Below, piece by piece: positions 34,876-45,757 of a stretch of DNA of 64,000 bases (positions are counted from its first letter, which is position 1; every line of letters starts with the position of its first letter). The notes under the pieces were generated by a model. The model was not told the DNA's origin and did no database searches. It was given only the letters and a program-made list of their open reading frames with translations. The DNA is from Isoetes taiwanensis (Eukaryota; Streptophyta; Lycopodiopsida; Isoetales; Isoetaceae): the NCBI GenBank assembly GCA_021234155.1, contig JAJEKV010000047.1:6909071-6973070 (forward strand). Direction: 5' to 3'. A program made the position numbers and the translations under genes.

Positions 34876-37800
34876 ATTGGAAACCAGATGTCAGCCTTAT
34901 GCTATGGATTGTTGCATCAGATACCCATCGGACAAAAATGCAGGATCATCTCTGGAGACGGAGATCTTACCCCAGAGTTCGTTGGAGCAGGATTTTCACC
35001 ATCGGACGACCTGAACTAACGAGTTAGGGTTTCATCAGCTATTACTAAGCTTAATAATTTAAGAATATCTTCAATAAGCTTTTTTTTAATGCTCTTCTCA
35101 TTCTACATACATAATCCAGCTTCTAATTTTTGGGTTGCCTCTAAAGAGCAAGCCAACACTTATCTGAGTTTTTGAAATATCCCGAATATAAGTCGATATA
35201 TACTCGAAATATTCCAAAAATTGGCCTAAACTGGGTCTGGCCAGTAACTTTTCGATCGTCCCCTATTGCTGGTCGATCCCCATCGTCGATGTTCAAAGAT
35301 CATTAGGTAATTTTACGCCCAAATTAGTGTTTTCTGCGGCAAAGCAGACTGCCAATGGCAGAAATTCAGGGCGATGGTAGATTGTTGGTAGGAGATTGCA
35401 ATGTACCGAAGGCATGGCAAAGGCCTTGCAGAAATTTCTTCTAAGAAGTGTTTTCACTAGAGGGGCAATCCTTGTTTATGTGGTTTTTTAGCATATTCCT
35501 GGTATATGCTAGTATATGCTCGAAATATGCAAAAAACTGAACTCGGTATCAGCGGTAAACTATCTGTCACCCATGTTGCTGGGCCGTCGCTCTGGAAACC
35601 TTCTAACCAGTGCTCCTTGGTCGACCAAATCTTTTGGTCGTGAGCAGACCTTTATAGATCTGCGGTTTGTTCTTAATCTTGGAGTGTTTGCGGTTTCTTT
35701 TGTAGAATATCCCAACTTTGCATTTTTCTGGCAATGATGACGTCAAGTTTTTTTTTTCCCAGGTCATTAACCCTAATCATCTGTTGTATAGGTTTCTTGC
35801 AAAGCTTTTAAGTTCTCCCAGTGCTTCATTTACAAAATTCTTATTTCCTTCGCAATATCTGAGTACTGAGGCCACGGATTCAGTATATATGCAGTTAGAA
35901 GCTGTGGATTGATATCCATGCCAAGGTTTTACTAGAGAATGCAAAAGATGCTCTATTTGAAAGTGAATGTGGAAGTGGGGGTATTATGGAAGTCAGTGGA
36001 AAATGGATAATCAAATTTGATAAGGGAAGAGGTTCTTTTATTTGAAAGTTCGGGTGTCTCACAAGGAGAATTTCTCAATGGTAAGGAGGACAGACAATGG
36101 GAAAACCATTGTTTTTGTGAGTGATCCATGAGCTGGTGATTTTGAGGTAAGAAAGCTTTTACCTCTGTCCAAAAACTAGTCTTATGGTTATTTGTGTTGC
36201 TCTGGTTTTAAAAGTTTTGGGTCATATGAAGTACTTTAGATGCATTTGTGTCAACGTCACATCTATGGCATTGCAGAGTTAAGCATCTACGTTATGGAGC
36301 AATTGCTGAACCTTCAGTTGTGCATATATGTAGAGTGTGATATGTTTTAAAAGCACATTAGTTTATCTTATATTCCAACATACTAGTTCCCCTTGGTTAA
36401 ATAACCAAAGGCCCCAAAGGCACTAAAGAGACACTAAGAATCTATAACAAAGAGCAAGTATAGGCCTTCATAAGGGCATCCATGAGAACCATTGAGAACA
36501 TATGAGAACATATGGACTAAAAGAACAAATAGAGCAACAACAATAAATATCAAGGACTAAAATTCATGAATGTATACCCACATGCATAATAGATCCAAGC
36601 GAATTTTCAAACGTAGTCAGGTGGTGCGCACAAGTCTTCTTCCTAGAATTTGAAAGACAATGGGCCATAATAAGAAAATTATGCATGCCCCTCAAGGTGC
36701 AAACATTGTGTGTGAATGTGCATCTGCAACTTATGGATGCTTTATTTAGGTGACTGACTGCATGTATTTTATGCTGCAACTATTTGAACTATCACATGTA
36801 ATGCTATTGGATGATGGCAAGGACGTTGGGGCTAGAAAAAAATGCCACATTGTTGCCTTATATGTAGTGCAACTTTTGGTCTTCAGGTAAATTGACTTGA
36901 GTTTCATAGCCACTATCTTGCGCTTTTTTATTTATGAAGCTTTCATTTGTCATAGATTATACATGGTCTTAGGGATAGAATAACGGAGATGGTTGGGGCT
37001 GCCAGACCCGCTAAAAGATATTCAAAAGTAAGGTTTCTTTTGCACAACGAGCTATGAAGAAGAATGCTTATTGGTTATTTGAATTTTGTTTTTTTTTTAA
37101 AGGATCAGATTTTGTGCCTATAGAAACATAGCAAGCCCATGTTACCTTTATAAGAAAAGGGGCAAATGCATGGAATAACTTTGAAAGCAATCTCTATAAG
37201 GTTGACCTGGGCAGTTAATGTAATCACAGCTGGTGGAGAATAAGCACTTTGGCATAGCTATGGCCTGTAATGTTCAAAGTATTTCTTGCTCTAACTTGAT
37301 GATTACTGAAGAGAAATATGGATTTACTTTCTGAAAGGAAATCTGATGATTTGGAGCAATTCAAAGTGTCTAAAACATGTGTTGAGGCTGAGACAAGAAT
37401 CTGATAATGATTCTGTTAAGAAAATGGGAGAAGACGGAGTAAGTATGGAACAAAAGGACGTTCCAGAAGGAGAAGTTCCAACTCAAAAGCACTAACACTG
37501 GCATTGGGATTGCAATATCCGATGCGGTCATGGTCCTGGAGCTCCGGAGAAAAATGCAGAGAGTGGTGCAGAAATCAACCTGCCAGTGAATCGATGGGTT
37601 CAGAGAAATGGCTACGAGCTCAATGAACTTTGTTAATCCCCATTCTGCCTGAGCAGGGCTCTTCCAGCTTCTTTCATTGCGAATGTAAATTTAATTTTGC
37701 GTGTAATTCAGTGTTAGACCTTCCCGCCAAGCATGGGGTTGTACAAATCGAGGATCCTAGTGGGGGTCTGTGCTAATATGGGCAGGAGTCTAGTCCGCAT

Positions 37801-38035
37801 GAAGGGTCATATCCTCTATCCAAAATTTGTTGGTTCACGCCGAAATCTCCAATCGTGCTGCTGTGCAACCTCCGATAGCCCAAGCTCAATCAGCAATGGC
37901 GCCTTCTTCCGTCAACTCAAATCTCAGCCATGAACTTCCCTGACTGATCCTCCGTCTGCAACTCTTCAGTGCCGTAATCCGCTTCTGCAAAATCTCTTGC
38001 TACTTCCGACACCTCCCTGCTCTGATTCAATCACT
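34876..38035. other. Non-coding stretch
   Basis: No gene recognised. Two related AT-rich blocks about 310 bp apart (35185-35290 and 35490-35590) share CTCGAAATAT and ...GTAA.CT.TC...GTC. The last few hundred bases (to 38035) should be the remainder of the older copia LTR split by the young copia insertion. Confidence 0.5.
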
Positions 38036-38040
38036 ACCAG
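38036..38040. repeat. Target site duplication of the young copia
   Basis: ACCAG here and at 42780-42784, directly flanking the LTRs. Confidence 0.93.
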
Positions 38041-38224
38041 TGAAGCAAAATCAAGAACACTACAGGAGACGCTCAAGAATAAGTTGAACCAGCCCGTTCA
38101 CTTTGGCCCATCTCTATATTTATAAGATATCTGATGGTTACAACAGAATGCCTTAAAGGCCACTACTTTCTTAAATATTTACAACGTCTACTTTAGTTCA
38201 TTTAACTACAGAATATTCCCAACA
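38041..38224 (-). repeat. Copia 3' LTR (184 bp)
   Basis: On the minus strand starts TGTTGGGAATATTCTG and ends TTTTGCTTCA; matches 42596-42779 except for one base (TATAAGAT here, TATACGAT there). Confidence 0.96.
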
Positions 38225-38236
38225 GCCCCCCATTCT
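38225..38236 (-). promoter_or_regulatory. Copia polypurine tract
   Basis: Minus strand AGAATGGGGGGC directly before the 3' LTR; primes plus-strand DNA synthesis. Confidence 0.85.
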
Positions 38237-38238
38237 GT

Positions 38239-40245
38239 TTAGAATGAACAGTCTACTCCAAGATTATTTCTGTGAATCAGAAATCTCTCCTTGCACAATG
38301 GTTTCGTCAAGATATCTGCTGGCATTTCGTCTGTGGATATATAATCCATTTTGATTGTCTTATCCACCACTCTCTCCCTTGTAAAATGATGATGGATAGA
38401 AATATGCTTGGATCTCCTATGATGTATGGGGTTCTCAGTTAAGGCAATACTACTCTTGTTGTCATTGTAAATGACGGTTGCTTCCTTTTGAGCATATCCG
38501 ATTTCTGATAAGAACTGCCTCAACCATACAGTCTCTCTAACTGCTGCCGATGTTGCCATATACTCTGCCTCGCATGATGACAATGCTACAGAGGTCTGCT
38601 TTGAACTCGTCCAAGTTATGGCTGCTCCATGTAACATGACTGCAAAACCTGTGGTAGATCTCCTTGTATCCTGATCTCCAGCCCAATCGGCATCTGCGAA
38701 TGACACTAGTTTGACTAGTGGATCATTAGAATCAGGCCTGTACTTCAATCCCAGATTTGATGTCCCTTGCAAGTACCTTATGATTCTTTTCACTGCCTTC
38801 CAGTGCTCCATGCCCGGGTTTTGCATAAATCTGCTGACAGCTCCCACTGATTGTGCAATATCTGGCCTTGTACTAACCATAATGTGCATGAGGCATCCCA
38901 CTGCACTTCTATAGGTAATATCATTCATTTTGATCTGTTCTTCTTCTGTTGTAGGTTCCATTGCCTTGCTCAAGCGGACACTCATAGAAGCAGGAGTCTC
39001 CTTTGGTATGGATCCATCCATTCCAAACCTGCTACATAGTCTTTTAATGGCTGCTTCTTGGTGTATCAAGAGGACCCTTCTTCTCCTATCCCGAACGATC
39101 TGCAGTCCCAAACATGTTTGAACCTCCCCTAAATCTGTCATACGAAACTCTTTCTGTAAAGCTTGCTTAACCCCTTGCACTCCTTCCATCCCTTTGCTGG
39201 CAATTAGCAGATCATCCACATAGACTACCAGTAGAACAATTCTTTGTGCATCCCATTTGTAATATACATTCCACTCTGTTTTACACCTGTGGAATCCTAA
39301 CTCATGCAGGAACCTATCAAGACAATTGTACCATGTCCGTGGGCTCTGCTTTAGTCCATACAAAGCACGATTCAACTTGCAAACCTTTCCCTTATCATGA
39401 TCAAAACCTTCAGGTTGCCTCATGTATATCTCTTCCTCTAGAACACCGTTCAAAAACGCTGTTTTTACATCCATTTGATGTATCTCCATGTCCTCCTGTG
39501 CTGCCACAGCCAAGACTGCTCGGATGGATGTCAAATTGGCTACAGGAGAGAACGTCTCATCAAAATCTATTCCTGGTAACTGCGAGAAGCCTTGGGCCAC
39601 CAATCTTGCCCGATACCTTTCAACTGACCCATCGTTTGCCTGCTTGAGCTTAACGACCCATTTACACCCTACTGTTTTTCTTCCTTTTGGCAGTACAACT
39701 AAATCCCAGGCTTGTGTAAGATGCATTGCATCCATCTCTTCCTGCATAGCTGCCATCCATTGTTTTCTGTCAGGCCCTGCTAGTGCTTCCCTGACGGACA
39801 AGGGTTCCAAGAATTCAGCTTGGAAACACAAAGAGGCACATTTTTCTTCCATGTCTTCCTTCCACCAAGGTCCCCGCACAAGTTCCACAACCTGTTCATG
39901 GTGCCTGGCGTGAGCTAGAGCTGCTGAAATTTTGGAATCCTTCCACTCCAACCACCGCAATGTGGGATTATGACCTCTTGCACTCCTTCGAACTTTAGTG
40001 CTCCTCTGTGTGTGCTCCTGTGCTCTGACATCCCTGACTCTAATATTTGGTGAAGGATCCTGACTAGGGCTCCCTGCTTCTTCTGCATCTTCATCCCTAG
40101 ATGACACTGGACCCTCAAACTTGTGGCTCTTTAGCCTGCTCTTCTTCTTGAATTTCCAACCATAGTTCTGTGGATTCTTGGTAGAGATCAAGAGTCTCTT
40201 TGTCTTGTAGACTTCCTGCCATTCCATGCTCATCAAACGTGACAT
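38239..40245 (-). CDS. pol: Copia pol: reverse transcriptase and RNase H
   Basis: 668 codons. After a linker, RT begins around residue 155 (KQWMAAMQEEMDAM, GCKWVVKLKQ, RYRARLVAQGFSQ), with catalytic D in HQMDVKTAFLNG and YVDDLLIAS, then RNase H with FADADWAGDQDTRRST, SSCEAEYMA and HHRRSKHISIHHHF. All key residues are present and there is no internal stop. The first 40 or so codons overlap the preceding frame and are probably not used: the true join is near 40117-40119, a run of three T on the coding strand where one base too many shifts the frame. Confidence 0.92.
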   Translation of the reverse strand: MSRLMSMEWQEVYKTKRLLISTKNPQNYGWKFKKKSRLKSHKFEGPVSSRDEDAEEAGSPSQDPSPNIRVRDVRAQEHTQRSTKVRRSARGHNPTLRWLEWKDSKISAALAHARHHEQVVELVRGPWWKEDMEEKCASLCFQAEFLEPLSVREALAGPDRKQWMAAMQEEMDAMHLTQAWDLVVLPKGRKTVGCKWVVKLKQANDGSVERYRARLVAQGFSQLPGIDFDETFSPVANLTSIRAVLAVAAQEDMEIHQMDVKTAFLNGVLEEEIYMRQPEGFDHDKGKVCKLNRALYGLKQSPRTWYNCLDRFLHELGFHRCKTEWNVYYKWDAQRIVLLVVYVDDLLIASKGMEGVQGVKQALQKEFRMTDLGEVQTCLGLQIVRDRRRRVLLIHQEAAIKRLCSRFGMDGSIPKETPASMSVRLSKAMEPTTEEEQIKMNDITYRSAVGCLMHIMVSTRPDIAQSVGAVSRFMQNPGMEHWKAVKRIIRYLQGTSNLGLKYRPDSNDPLVKLVSFADADWAGDQDTRRSTTGFAVMLHGAAITWTSSKQTSVALSSCEAEYMATSAAVRETVWLRQFLSEIGYAQKEATVIYNDNKSSIALTENPIHHRRSKHISIHHHFTRERVVDKTIKMDYISTDEMPADILTKPLCKERFLIHRNNLGVDCSF

Positions 40246-41881
40246 TACTGCTACGAATTATTTTTCTTGTCTGCACATCTAAGAGTCGGTATCCCTTCCC
40301 TTCTTGACAATACCCAAGAAAAATGCATTTTCTGGATTTGTCGGATAGCTTGGACTGTCTTAATTCCTTGGGAACAAATGCATATGCCATGCAACCAAAG
40401 GTTCGCAAATGACTCACGTTGGGCTTGCTTCCACTCCACGCTTCTTCTGGAGTCTTCCCTTTTACAGCTATTGTTGGCGCCCTATTCTGAAGATAGCATG
40501 CCGTAAGAATAGCTTCTCCCCAAAACGAATCTGCTATTTTGGCTCCTTTCATCATACTTAAAGCACATTCTTTTAGTGTCCGCATCTTTCGTTCTGCCAC
40601 ACCGTTTTGAGAATGCTCATATGGATTTGAAAGCTGCCTTTTGATTCCTTCTTGCTGTAGGCAATCGTTAAATGCCCTTGACACAAATTCTGTGCCATTG
40701 TCACTTCTGATAGCCCCAATCTTACATCCTGTCTCTCTTTCTGCTTGCTTCATCCACGTTTGAAATTTTTCAAGTATCTCATTCTTCTTTTTCACCAGAA
40801 ACACAAAAGCCTTTCTTGACCAATCATCAACAATTACCAAGAAATAGTTTGCATTCCCAAATGTGCTCACTGGCATTTTTCCACTGAGATCTGTGTGTAT
40901 GAGCTGCAACAAGCTCGTAGCCCTTGTGCCTTGTCTTTTTACTTTCTTTTGGTGATGTTTTCCCTTGATACATCCAGCACATAATTGTAATTTTTCAGAA
41001 CTTGACAGATCCATACCTGTAACCAAGTTTTCTTGCTGCAATTTTCTCAGTCTTCCTTGATTTATGTGCCCAAACCTGCGATGCCATACATCAACATCAT
41101 GATCTGGATTTGTAGCCACAAGTGCTTGAGCATTTCCTCTCCTTTCTTCAAGTAGTCTATAGAGGAATCCCACTCGAATTCCTTTGCCCACTACTGTGTG
41201 TTTCTCATTGAAAAACAGCATTTCAGTTTTCTTTATGCAGGCAGAAATTCCTACATCAGCCAACCGTGCTAGTGAGATCAGATTTCTGGATAAGGTTGGC
41301 ACATATAGGACCTCCTTCAGTTCTCTGCATCCATCAGAGAATGTAAAAGACATGGTTCCAGTTCCCATAATCCTGAGACCGGAAGCTATGCCACTCACAC
41401 TTCTTCCATTTGTTTCTTCTTTGAAGTCCTTCAGGCCATCCATGCAGTTTGTCATCACATGGGTTGCTGCTGAATCTAAGAACCATGCTCTGCTTTTGTT
41501 CCCAGAAGCTATTAAGGCCACTGCCTCCTTTTCTTTTTCACCGTCTTGCACTTCCGCAACCATCCCATGATGACCTTCTGATCCAAAATTGCTCTCTTCA
41601 CTGTCACTTTCAGATAGGCAATCAGCCCACCTCGATTCAAGAAAAAACTTGTACCTGCCAATTCTTTCTTGCTTCTCATCATTAACCTCCACCAGATTTG
41701 CTTCGGCATCACTCTCATCATCGTCATCTGACTTCTTGTCTTCAGCTACATGAGCACTGGAGGTCCCCCCTCCATTGCTCCACCTTTTTCCTGTATTCTT
41801 GCCCTCTTTATTTCTTTCTTCTTTTTCTCTGCCAGGCCTTTTTTCTTCCTCTTTCTTCCCATGACGACAATTTCTGGCCAA
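40115..41881 (-). CDS. pol: Copia pol: zinc knuckle, protease and integrase
   Basis: 588 codons from the first ATG; the open frame extends upstream to include a CCHC zinc knuckle (CWTCGKKGHLARNC, about 41868-41910). Next comes protease with FLDSAATHVM (the family usually has DSGA or DSGC, so Ala in the second position is slightly odd), the integrase zinc region (HRRFGHINQ ... CAGCIKGK), and the DDE core: HTDLSGKMP, IRSDNGTEFVS, NGVAERKMRTLKE. It ends with the family's FLGY...VTFDE segment. Protein is made as a polyprotein with gag; a one-base loss at 41921-41923 breaks the link. Confidence 0.92.
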   Translation of the reverse strand: MARNCRHGKKEEEKRPGREKEERNKEGKNTGKRWSNGGGTSSAHVAEDKKSDDDDESDAEANLVEVNDEKQERIGRYKFFLESRWADCLSESDSEESNFGSEGHHGMVAEVQDGEKEKEAVALIASGNKSRAWFLDSAATHVMTNCMDGLKDFKEETNGRSVSGIASGLRIMGTGTMSFTFSDGCRELKEVLYVPTLSRNLISLARLADVGISACIKKTEMLFFNEKHTVVGKGIRVGFLYRLLEERRGNAQALVATNPDHDVDVWHRRFGHINQGRLRKLQQENLVTGMDLSSSEKLQLCAGCIKGKHHQKKVKRQGTRATSLLQLIHTDLSGKMPVSTFGNANYFLVIVDDWSRKAFVFLVKKKNEILEKFQTWMKQAERETGCKIGAIRSDNGTEFVSRAFNDCLQQEGIKRQLSNPYEHSQNGVAERKMRTLKECALSMMKGAKIADSFWGEAILTACYLQNRAPTIAVKGKTPEEAWSGSKPNVSHLRTFGCMAYAFVPKELRQSKLSDKSRKCIFLGYCQEGKGYRLLDVQTRKIIRSSNVTFDEHGMAGSLQDKETLDLYQESTELWLEIQEEEQAKEPQV

Positions 41882-42537
41882 GTGTCCTTTCTTCCCACAC
41901 GTCCAACACTCAATTCCTTCTTTGCTGATCTTGCCTTAGCAACAAAAGCAGAATCCTCCTCATCTTTCTTGATCAAGCTTGACGCTTGCAGCACCGCTCC
42001 AATCACAGCCTCACTTTTCAGGACTCCATCCTTGCATCCCATAGCCTGTTTTATAGAATCGTAGGAACTAGGCAAGCTAGCCAAAATAGCCATTGCCAAA
42101 TCCTCATCACTGATTGTGTGATTGAGTGCAGCCAATTGATCTACCAGGCTTTCCATGTGGCTAATATGATCAGTAGCTTCATCTCCTTCCTTCATTTTTG
42201 TACCAAAGAAGTTTTGCCACAAAAACAGCTTTTGAGAAGTACTGTGGGTTTTGAATGTTCTCTTCAAGCAATCCCACCCTTCCTTTGCAGTTTTCTTGAG
42301 CCTCACCAAAGGAATCTGTCCATCTTTCAGTCCAAACATCATAGATGTTTTGGCCCTGTTGTCCTTTTTCCTCCAACCCTCAATTTCGGATCTTTCTCTT
42401 GGCATAGGTTCAGCACCACTCACAACATCCCAAACGTCTCTCTCCTCCAAGATAGCTTGCATTTTCCAGAACCAAACAGTAGCATTGCTCCTGTCTAATT
42501 TCTCCAAATTCTTCAAATCCATTTGAAGCTTTGCCAT
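41746..42537 (-). CDS. gag: Copia gag (capsid)
   Basis: Start chosen at the ATG 42537 (MAKLQMDLKNLEKLDRSNAT), just after the primer-binding site; an earlier ATG lies in the LTR. Contains the retrotransposon gag core (W..M..IL.E..VWDVV, then AKEGWDCLKRTF and SHMESLVDQLAALNHTISDED). The frame leaves the zinc knuckle near 41921 because of a missing base in an A-run and ends out of frame at 41746; the last 55 or so codons are artefactual. Confidence 0.88.
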   Translation of the reverse strand: MAKLQMDLKNLEKLDRSNATVWFWKMQAILEERDVWDVVSGAEPMPRERSEIEGWRKKDNRAKTSMMFGLKDGQIPLVRLKKTAKEGWDCLKRTFKTHSTSQKLFLWQNFFGTKMKEGDEATDHISHMESLVDQLAALNHTISDEDLAMAILASLPSSYDSIKQAMGCKDGVLKSEAVIGAVLQASSLIKKDEEDSAFVAKARSAKKELSVGRVGRKDTWPEIVVMGRKRKKKGLAEKKKKEIKRARIQEKGGAMEGGPPVLM

Positions 42538-42583
42538 CTTGCTCAGTGTACTTTGATCTTCAGCACCTCTTTCTTGCTTCAGT

Positions 42584-42595
42584 GCTCTGATACCA
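42584..42595 (-). promoter_or_regulatory. Copia primer-binding site (initiator Met-tRNA)
   Basis: Minus strand TGGTATCAGAGC, touching the 5' LTR; complementary to the 3' end of plant initiator methionine tRNA, the usual copia primer. Confidence 0.92.
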
Positions 42596-42779
42596 TGAAG
42601 CAAAATCAAGAACACTACAGGAGACGCTCAAGAATAAGTTGAACCAGCCCGTTCACTTTGGCCCATCTCTATATTTATACGATATCTGATGGTTACAACA
42701 GAATGCCTTAAAGGCCACTACTTTCTTAAATATTTACAACGTCTACTTTAGTTCATTTAACTACAGAATATTCCCAACA
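42596..42779 (-). repeat. Copia 5' LTR (184 bp)
   Basis: Partner of 38041-38224. A TATA-like TATAAATATA lies in the middle of the minus strand (about 42669-42678) and may serve as core promoter. Confidence 0.96.
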
Positions 42780-42784
42780 ACCAG
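42780..42784. repeat. Target site duplication of the young copia
   Basis: ACCAG, matching 38036-38040. Confidence 0.93.
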
Positions 42785-42901
42785 CGAGCCCACAAGCCCC
42801 CTTTGCTTCCGGATGTTGCCCCTTTTATATGCCTATGTTACACGCTTTCAAGAAGCGCGTTTCCTTTCCCTTTTTTTCCAGCATGCCACGTATTTTCAAC
42901 A
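42785..42901 (-). mobile_element. Older copia 3' LTR, split by the young copia
   Basis: The minus strand has a purine tract CTAAGGGGGAG (42902-42912) followed by TGTTGAAAATACGTGG, the start of an LTR. It runs to 42780, where the young copia is inserted, and should resume at 38040 going left. I could not find its far end. Confidence 0.7.
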
Positions 42902-43240
42902 CTCCCCCTTAGCCTTTACAATCCACGACTCCCACTTGACTTTTGGCACTCAATAGCTTGGGTGTAAACATATCAGCCTGCTGCAATTTTGTGGGAATAT
43001 ATGCCACACATTTATTTCTCCTTTTTCTACCTCATCTCGTATGAAATGATGGTGTATCTCAATGTGCTTACTCCGAGAATGATGGACCGGATTTTTGGTC
43101 ATTGCCACGCCACTTTTATTATCACAATATAGAATGGTAGCGCTTGTCAGCTGACATCCCAACTCCTTGAGCATTCTACGCAGCCAACCTGCTGAGCGTT
43201 GTAAAATGGAATGGTTAGCAGAAATGGAACGAGATAACAA
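42902..43240 (-). pseudogene. Older copia RNase H remnant
   Basis: Minus-strand coding shows [20 protein letters not shown] and [19 protein letters not shown], the C-terminal RNase H of Ty1/copia, homologous to the young element's end but clearly another family. The rest of pol is missing upstream. Confidence 0.85.
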
Positions 43241-44161
43241 ATTGTTTTTTTACAGCAGAGAAAGAGCCCCATAGGTTCTGAAGCTGCATATACTTCTGAG
43301 CAACCCATTGGCATAATGCACCCCTAGCTGTACATGATTGTTGCAATCCAGTATTCACAGCCTAAAGACCAGAATAAACAAATGGGTGAATATAATTTTA
43401 GACTCACTGGTAAAATAAGTGCCAAGTTTCAGAAATTCAGCAGCATGAAATATATACGTGACATTCACAAATGAGAAGTTCACCTTACGGGGCAGTCTTG
43501 TTAGCTAATTATATTATGGATAACATGAAATATAGCCATGTGTCCTGAGAGATGGTAAAATGACCACTCAAGTTTGTCATGTAAGTAAATCTTAGACTTT
43601 GAATATTCCTTGGATATTAAGCAACTAGATTTAATTGCCAACTTAAATGGCAGTCCCCATGCATATGATTCATGGATTCAATAGAAAAGTTAACATCTAT
43701 GTTTACGTGTTTTCCCGCTACGAAAACCTGAATGAGAATGTAGAACATGTTTATTAAGTCAGTGGTCATGACAATATGTCTGATGTGGCTGGTGTTAACC
43801 ATAGCACAACACTAAGTAGCAAACATGTATCAGTCTGTCACTAACATTTATGGGTTGCAGACCCTGATATAGCAAGGAATGATGTAGCAAACACTTGTAG
43901 GGCTGACTGTAAAAATCCAATGATGTTACGTAGAAGTCAAATCCCACCAATACGAATGCTAAATGTAGAGTCAATGTTGAGTGCCAATACTAGAAATAAA
44001 TGGCCAAGTTATATACATAAGAAATGATGGATTGATCCAAGATCCTTCATACAAAATTGTTGATGAAGTTGCAACTTGAAGGTTGTGCCTTTCTCTGGCT
44101 ATTCATAGCTTCTATGATCTTCAGCAGCCATCACATAATTTTGTAAATATAAAGAAATTTT
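43241..44161. other. Intergenic, nothing recognised
   Basis: AT-rich sequence without coding or repeat signals. Confidence 0.5.
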
Positions 44162-45090
44162 TCAGGTTCGTGTTGGTCGAGAAACAAGTGGAGGTGATTT
44201 AGGAGTGGGATCATTAAGCTCATGGTTATTTGTAAAGATTGGTGATGTGGGGATTGAAGCAGAAATGTCAGTATTTATATCAGTAGAGGCAAATGTGGAT
44301 GAGATAGAAGCGGAAATGGATGGCAAGGAAATATTTTCAGGTAGGATTATGAAGGATGAAACCTCAGTAAGCGAAAGTGGAAAGAAAGGCTCATACTCAT
44401 TAAACTGTGCATCACAGCTAATGGCTAATTTGTTGGTATCCAGATCAACAAATCTGAAGGCTATTCTGATGATACAATATCCAATAAACATGCATTGTTT
44501 GGTTGAAACCTCCATCTTTGTTGCAAAACATGGCATCCGAACAAAAGCTTTGCATCTAAAAACTGATGTTTTAAAGAAATAGACTTACTTGACTACAGAA
44601 CTTCAGGAATTTGAAATTGAAGACTTGATTGTGGAGCTCGATTAATCAGATAAGCAACTATGTATTGCTTCTCCCCAAAATTTATCGAATACATGCATGG
44701 CCATAAGAAGACTTCTTGTCATCTCAATAGGTGTTCTGTGAATCCTTTCTGCCCATTCATTTTGTTCTAGTGTTGCATGTGCACTTAGTTGGTGTTCTAT
44801 TCCATGATGCAGACAAAATTCTTCAAAGGCATTTGAACAGAATTCCCCTCCATTGTTTGACCTCAGACTTAGAATATGATCTTTAGTAGACTTCTCAATA
44901 AGAATTTTGAAATGCTAAAAATATTCAAAAGCCTGATCTTTTGTTTTGAGAAGATATACAAATAACTTTCTCAAGGAGTCATCCCGGAACACTACAAAAT
45001 ATTGTACCCTTGCAGATGTTGATGGCTTGATAGGACCATATAGATCAGTGTGAATCAAAGCTAGTCGCTTAGTTGCATCAAAGCAAGTTG
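44162..45090 (-). pseudogene. Third copia relic: integrase
   Basis: Minus strand from about 45090: LIHTDLYGPIKPSTSA, then VYLLKTKDQAFEYF with a stop, LRSNNGGEFC (second catalytic Asp changed to Asn), LEQNEWAERIHRTPIEM (Glu kept), DKFWGEA, and after more changes the FIGY...DAQFNEYEPF tail at about 44350-44480. Several stops and the lost Asp show it is dead. Confidence 0.85.
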
Positions 45091-45649
45091 CTTAGCCGCT
45101 TGAAGTTCATCTCCCAGTTCATTTGGGAACAATGTTGTTGTGTTTCTATTATCTTAACAGGTTATGGGCCCACGGTGCAAAGAATTATTTGCATAAGCTG
45201 TACTTGTGTTTAACTGCTTGCAGTAATTCATCTGCCTTACGTACCTTGCTGACGTATCTTCACCTTCATGGAAAATTCTGGCACCCTTTCTGTACAGAAG
45301 TGGAGAGTTCTTCCTTGCTTCACCAGAAAGAACTTCTAGCTCTGGAAATGGCAGATTCAAATGTTACTTGAAGACAAGGGACTCTGGAATATTGTTCAGG
45401 TATCGGATTTGGATGGTATTCGTACTATGAAAGATCTATCGGATGAACTTCAAGCGACTGATTCTGAAGGTAGTGGTAGTGAGGTTAATAGACCATGGCT
45501 AATAAGGTAGCAAGCAGACATGTTTCAAAATTTTTATTCTCATGTTTCGAAATGTTTATTCTCACTCAAGATCTTGCCAAACATAAAAGTTGTTGATGAA
45601 TAATATTAACAAAATTAACAAACTTTATATTTGGTTATTGTTTTTGGTG
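45091..45649. other. No recognisable gene
   Basis: Short ORFs on both strands without known domains; may include further decayed copia sequence (protease/gag side) that I could not identify. Confidence 0.4.
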
Positions 45650-45757
45650 ATGGGGCCTAGTCCCCAGGTTTTAGATGGGCTGTTGCCCTTGCATGTGTCG
45701 TCCCATAACCTGTTGGGTTCTCGTGGACGTAAAAATTCATCTTATCTTATCTTATCT
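45650..45757 (+). mobile_element. LINE 3' end fragment with (TCTTA)n tail
   Basis: GGGGCCTAGTCCCCAGG (a small hairpin), then CGTCCCATAACCTGTTGGG, CGTGGACGTAAAAATTCAT and four TCTTA units. Same order as the LINE end at 31860-32007 but different tail unit, so probably a sister family. No ORF remains. Confidence 0.65.

Larger units (their letters stand above)
38041..42779 (-). mobile_element. Young Ty1/copia LTR retrotransposon
   Basis: Complete 4,739-bp element in minus orientation: 5' LTR 42596-42779, primer-binding site, gag, protease, integrase, RT, RNase H, polypurine tract, 3' LTR 38041-38224, and a 5-bp target duplication. The order integrase before RT defines Ty1/copia. The LTRs differ at one position of 184 by eye, so insertion was recent. 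Two one-base frameshifts split the coding region, both in homopolymer runs. It sits inside an older copia LTR. Confidence 0.95.

Noticed and set aside
35730-35760. Box C-like ATGATGA suggesting a snoRNA
   Set aside because: No matching box D with terminal stem at a suitable distance could be identified.
41184-42526. Plus-strand ORFs over the copia element
   Set aside because: Antisense shadows of gag-pol, which has clear domains on the minus strand.
45154-45371. Overlapping ORFs of 68 and 82 codons on opposite strands
   Set aside because: No domain, no splice support and mutual overlap; treated as chance.
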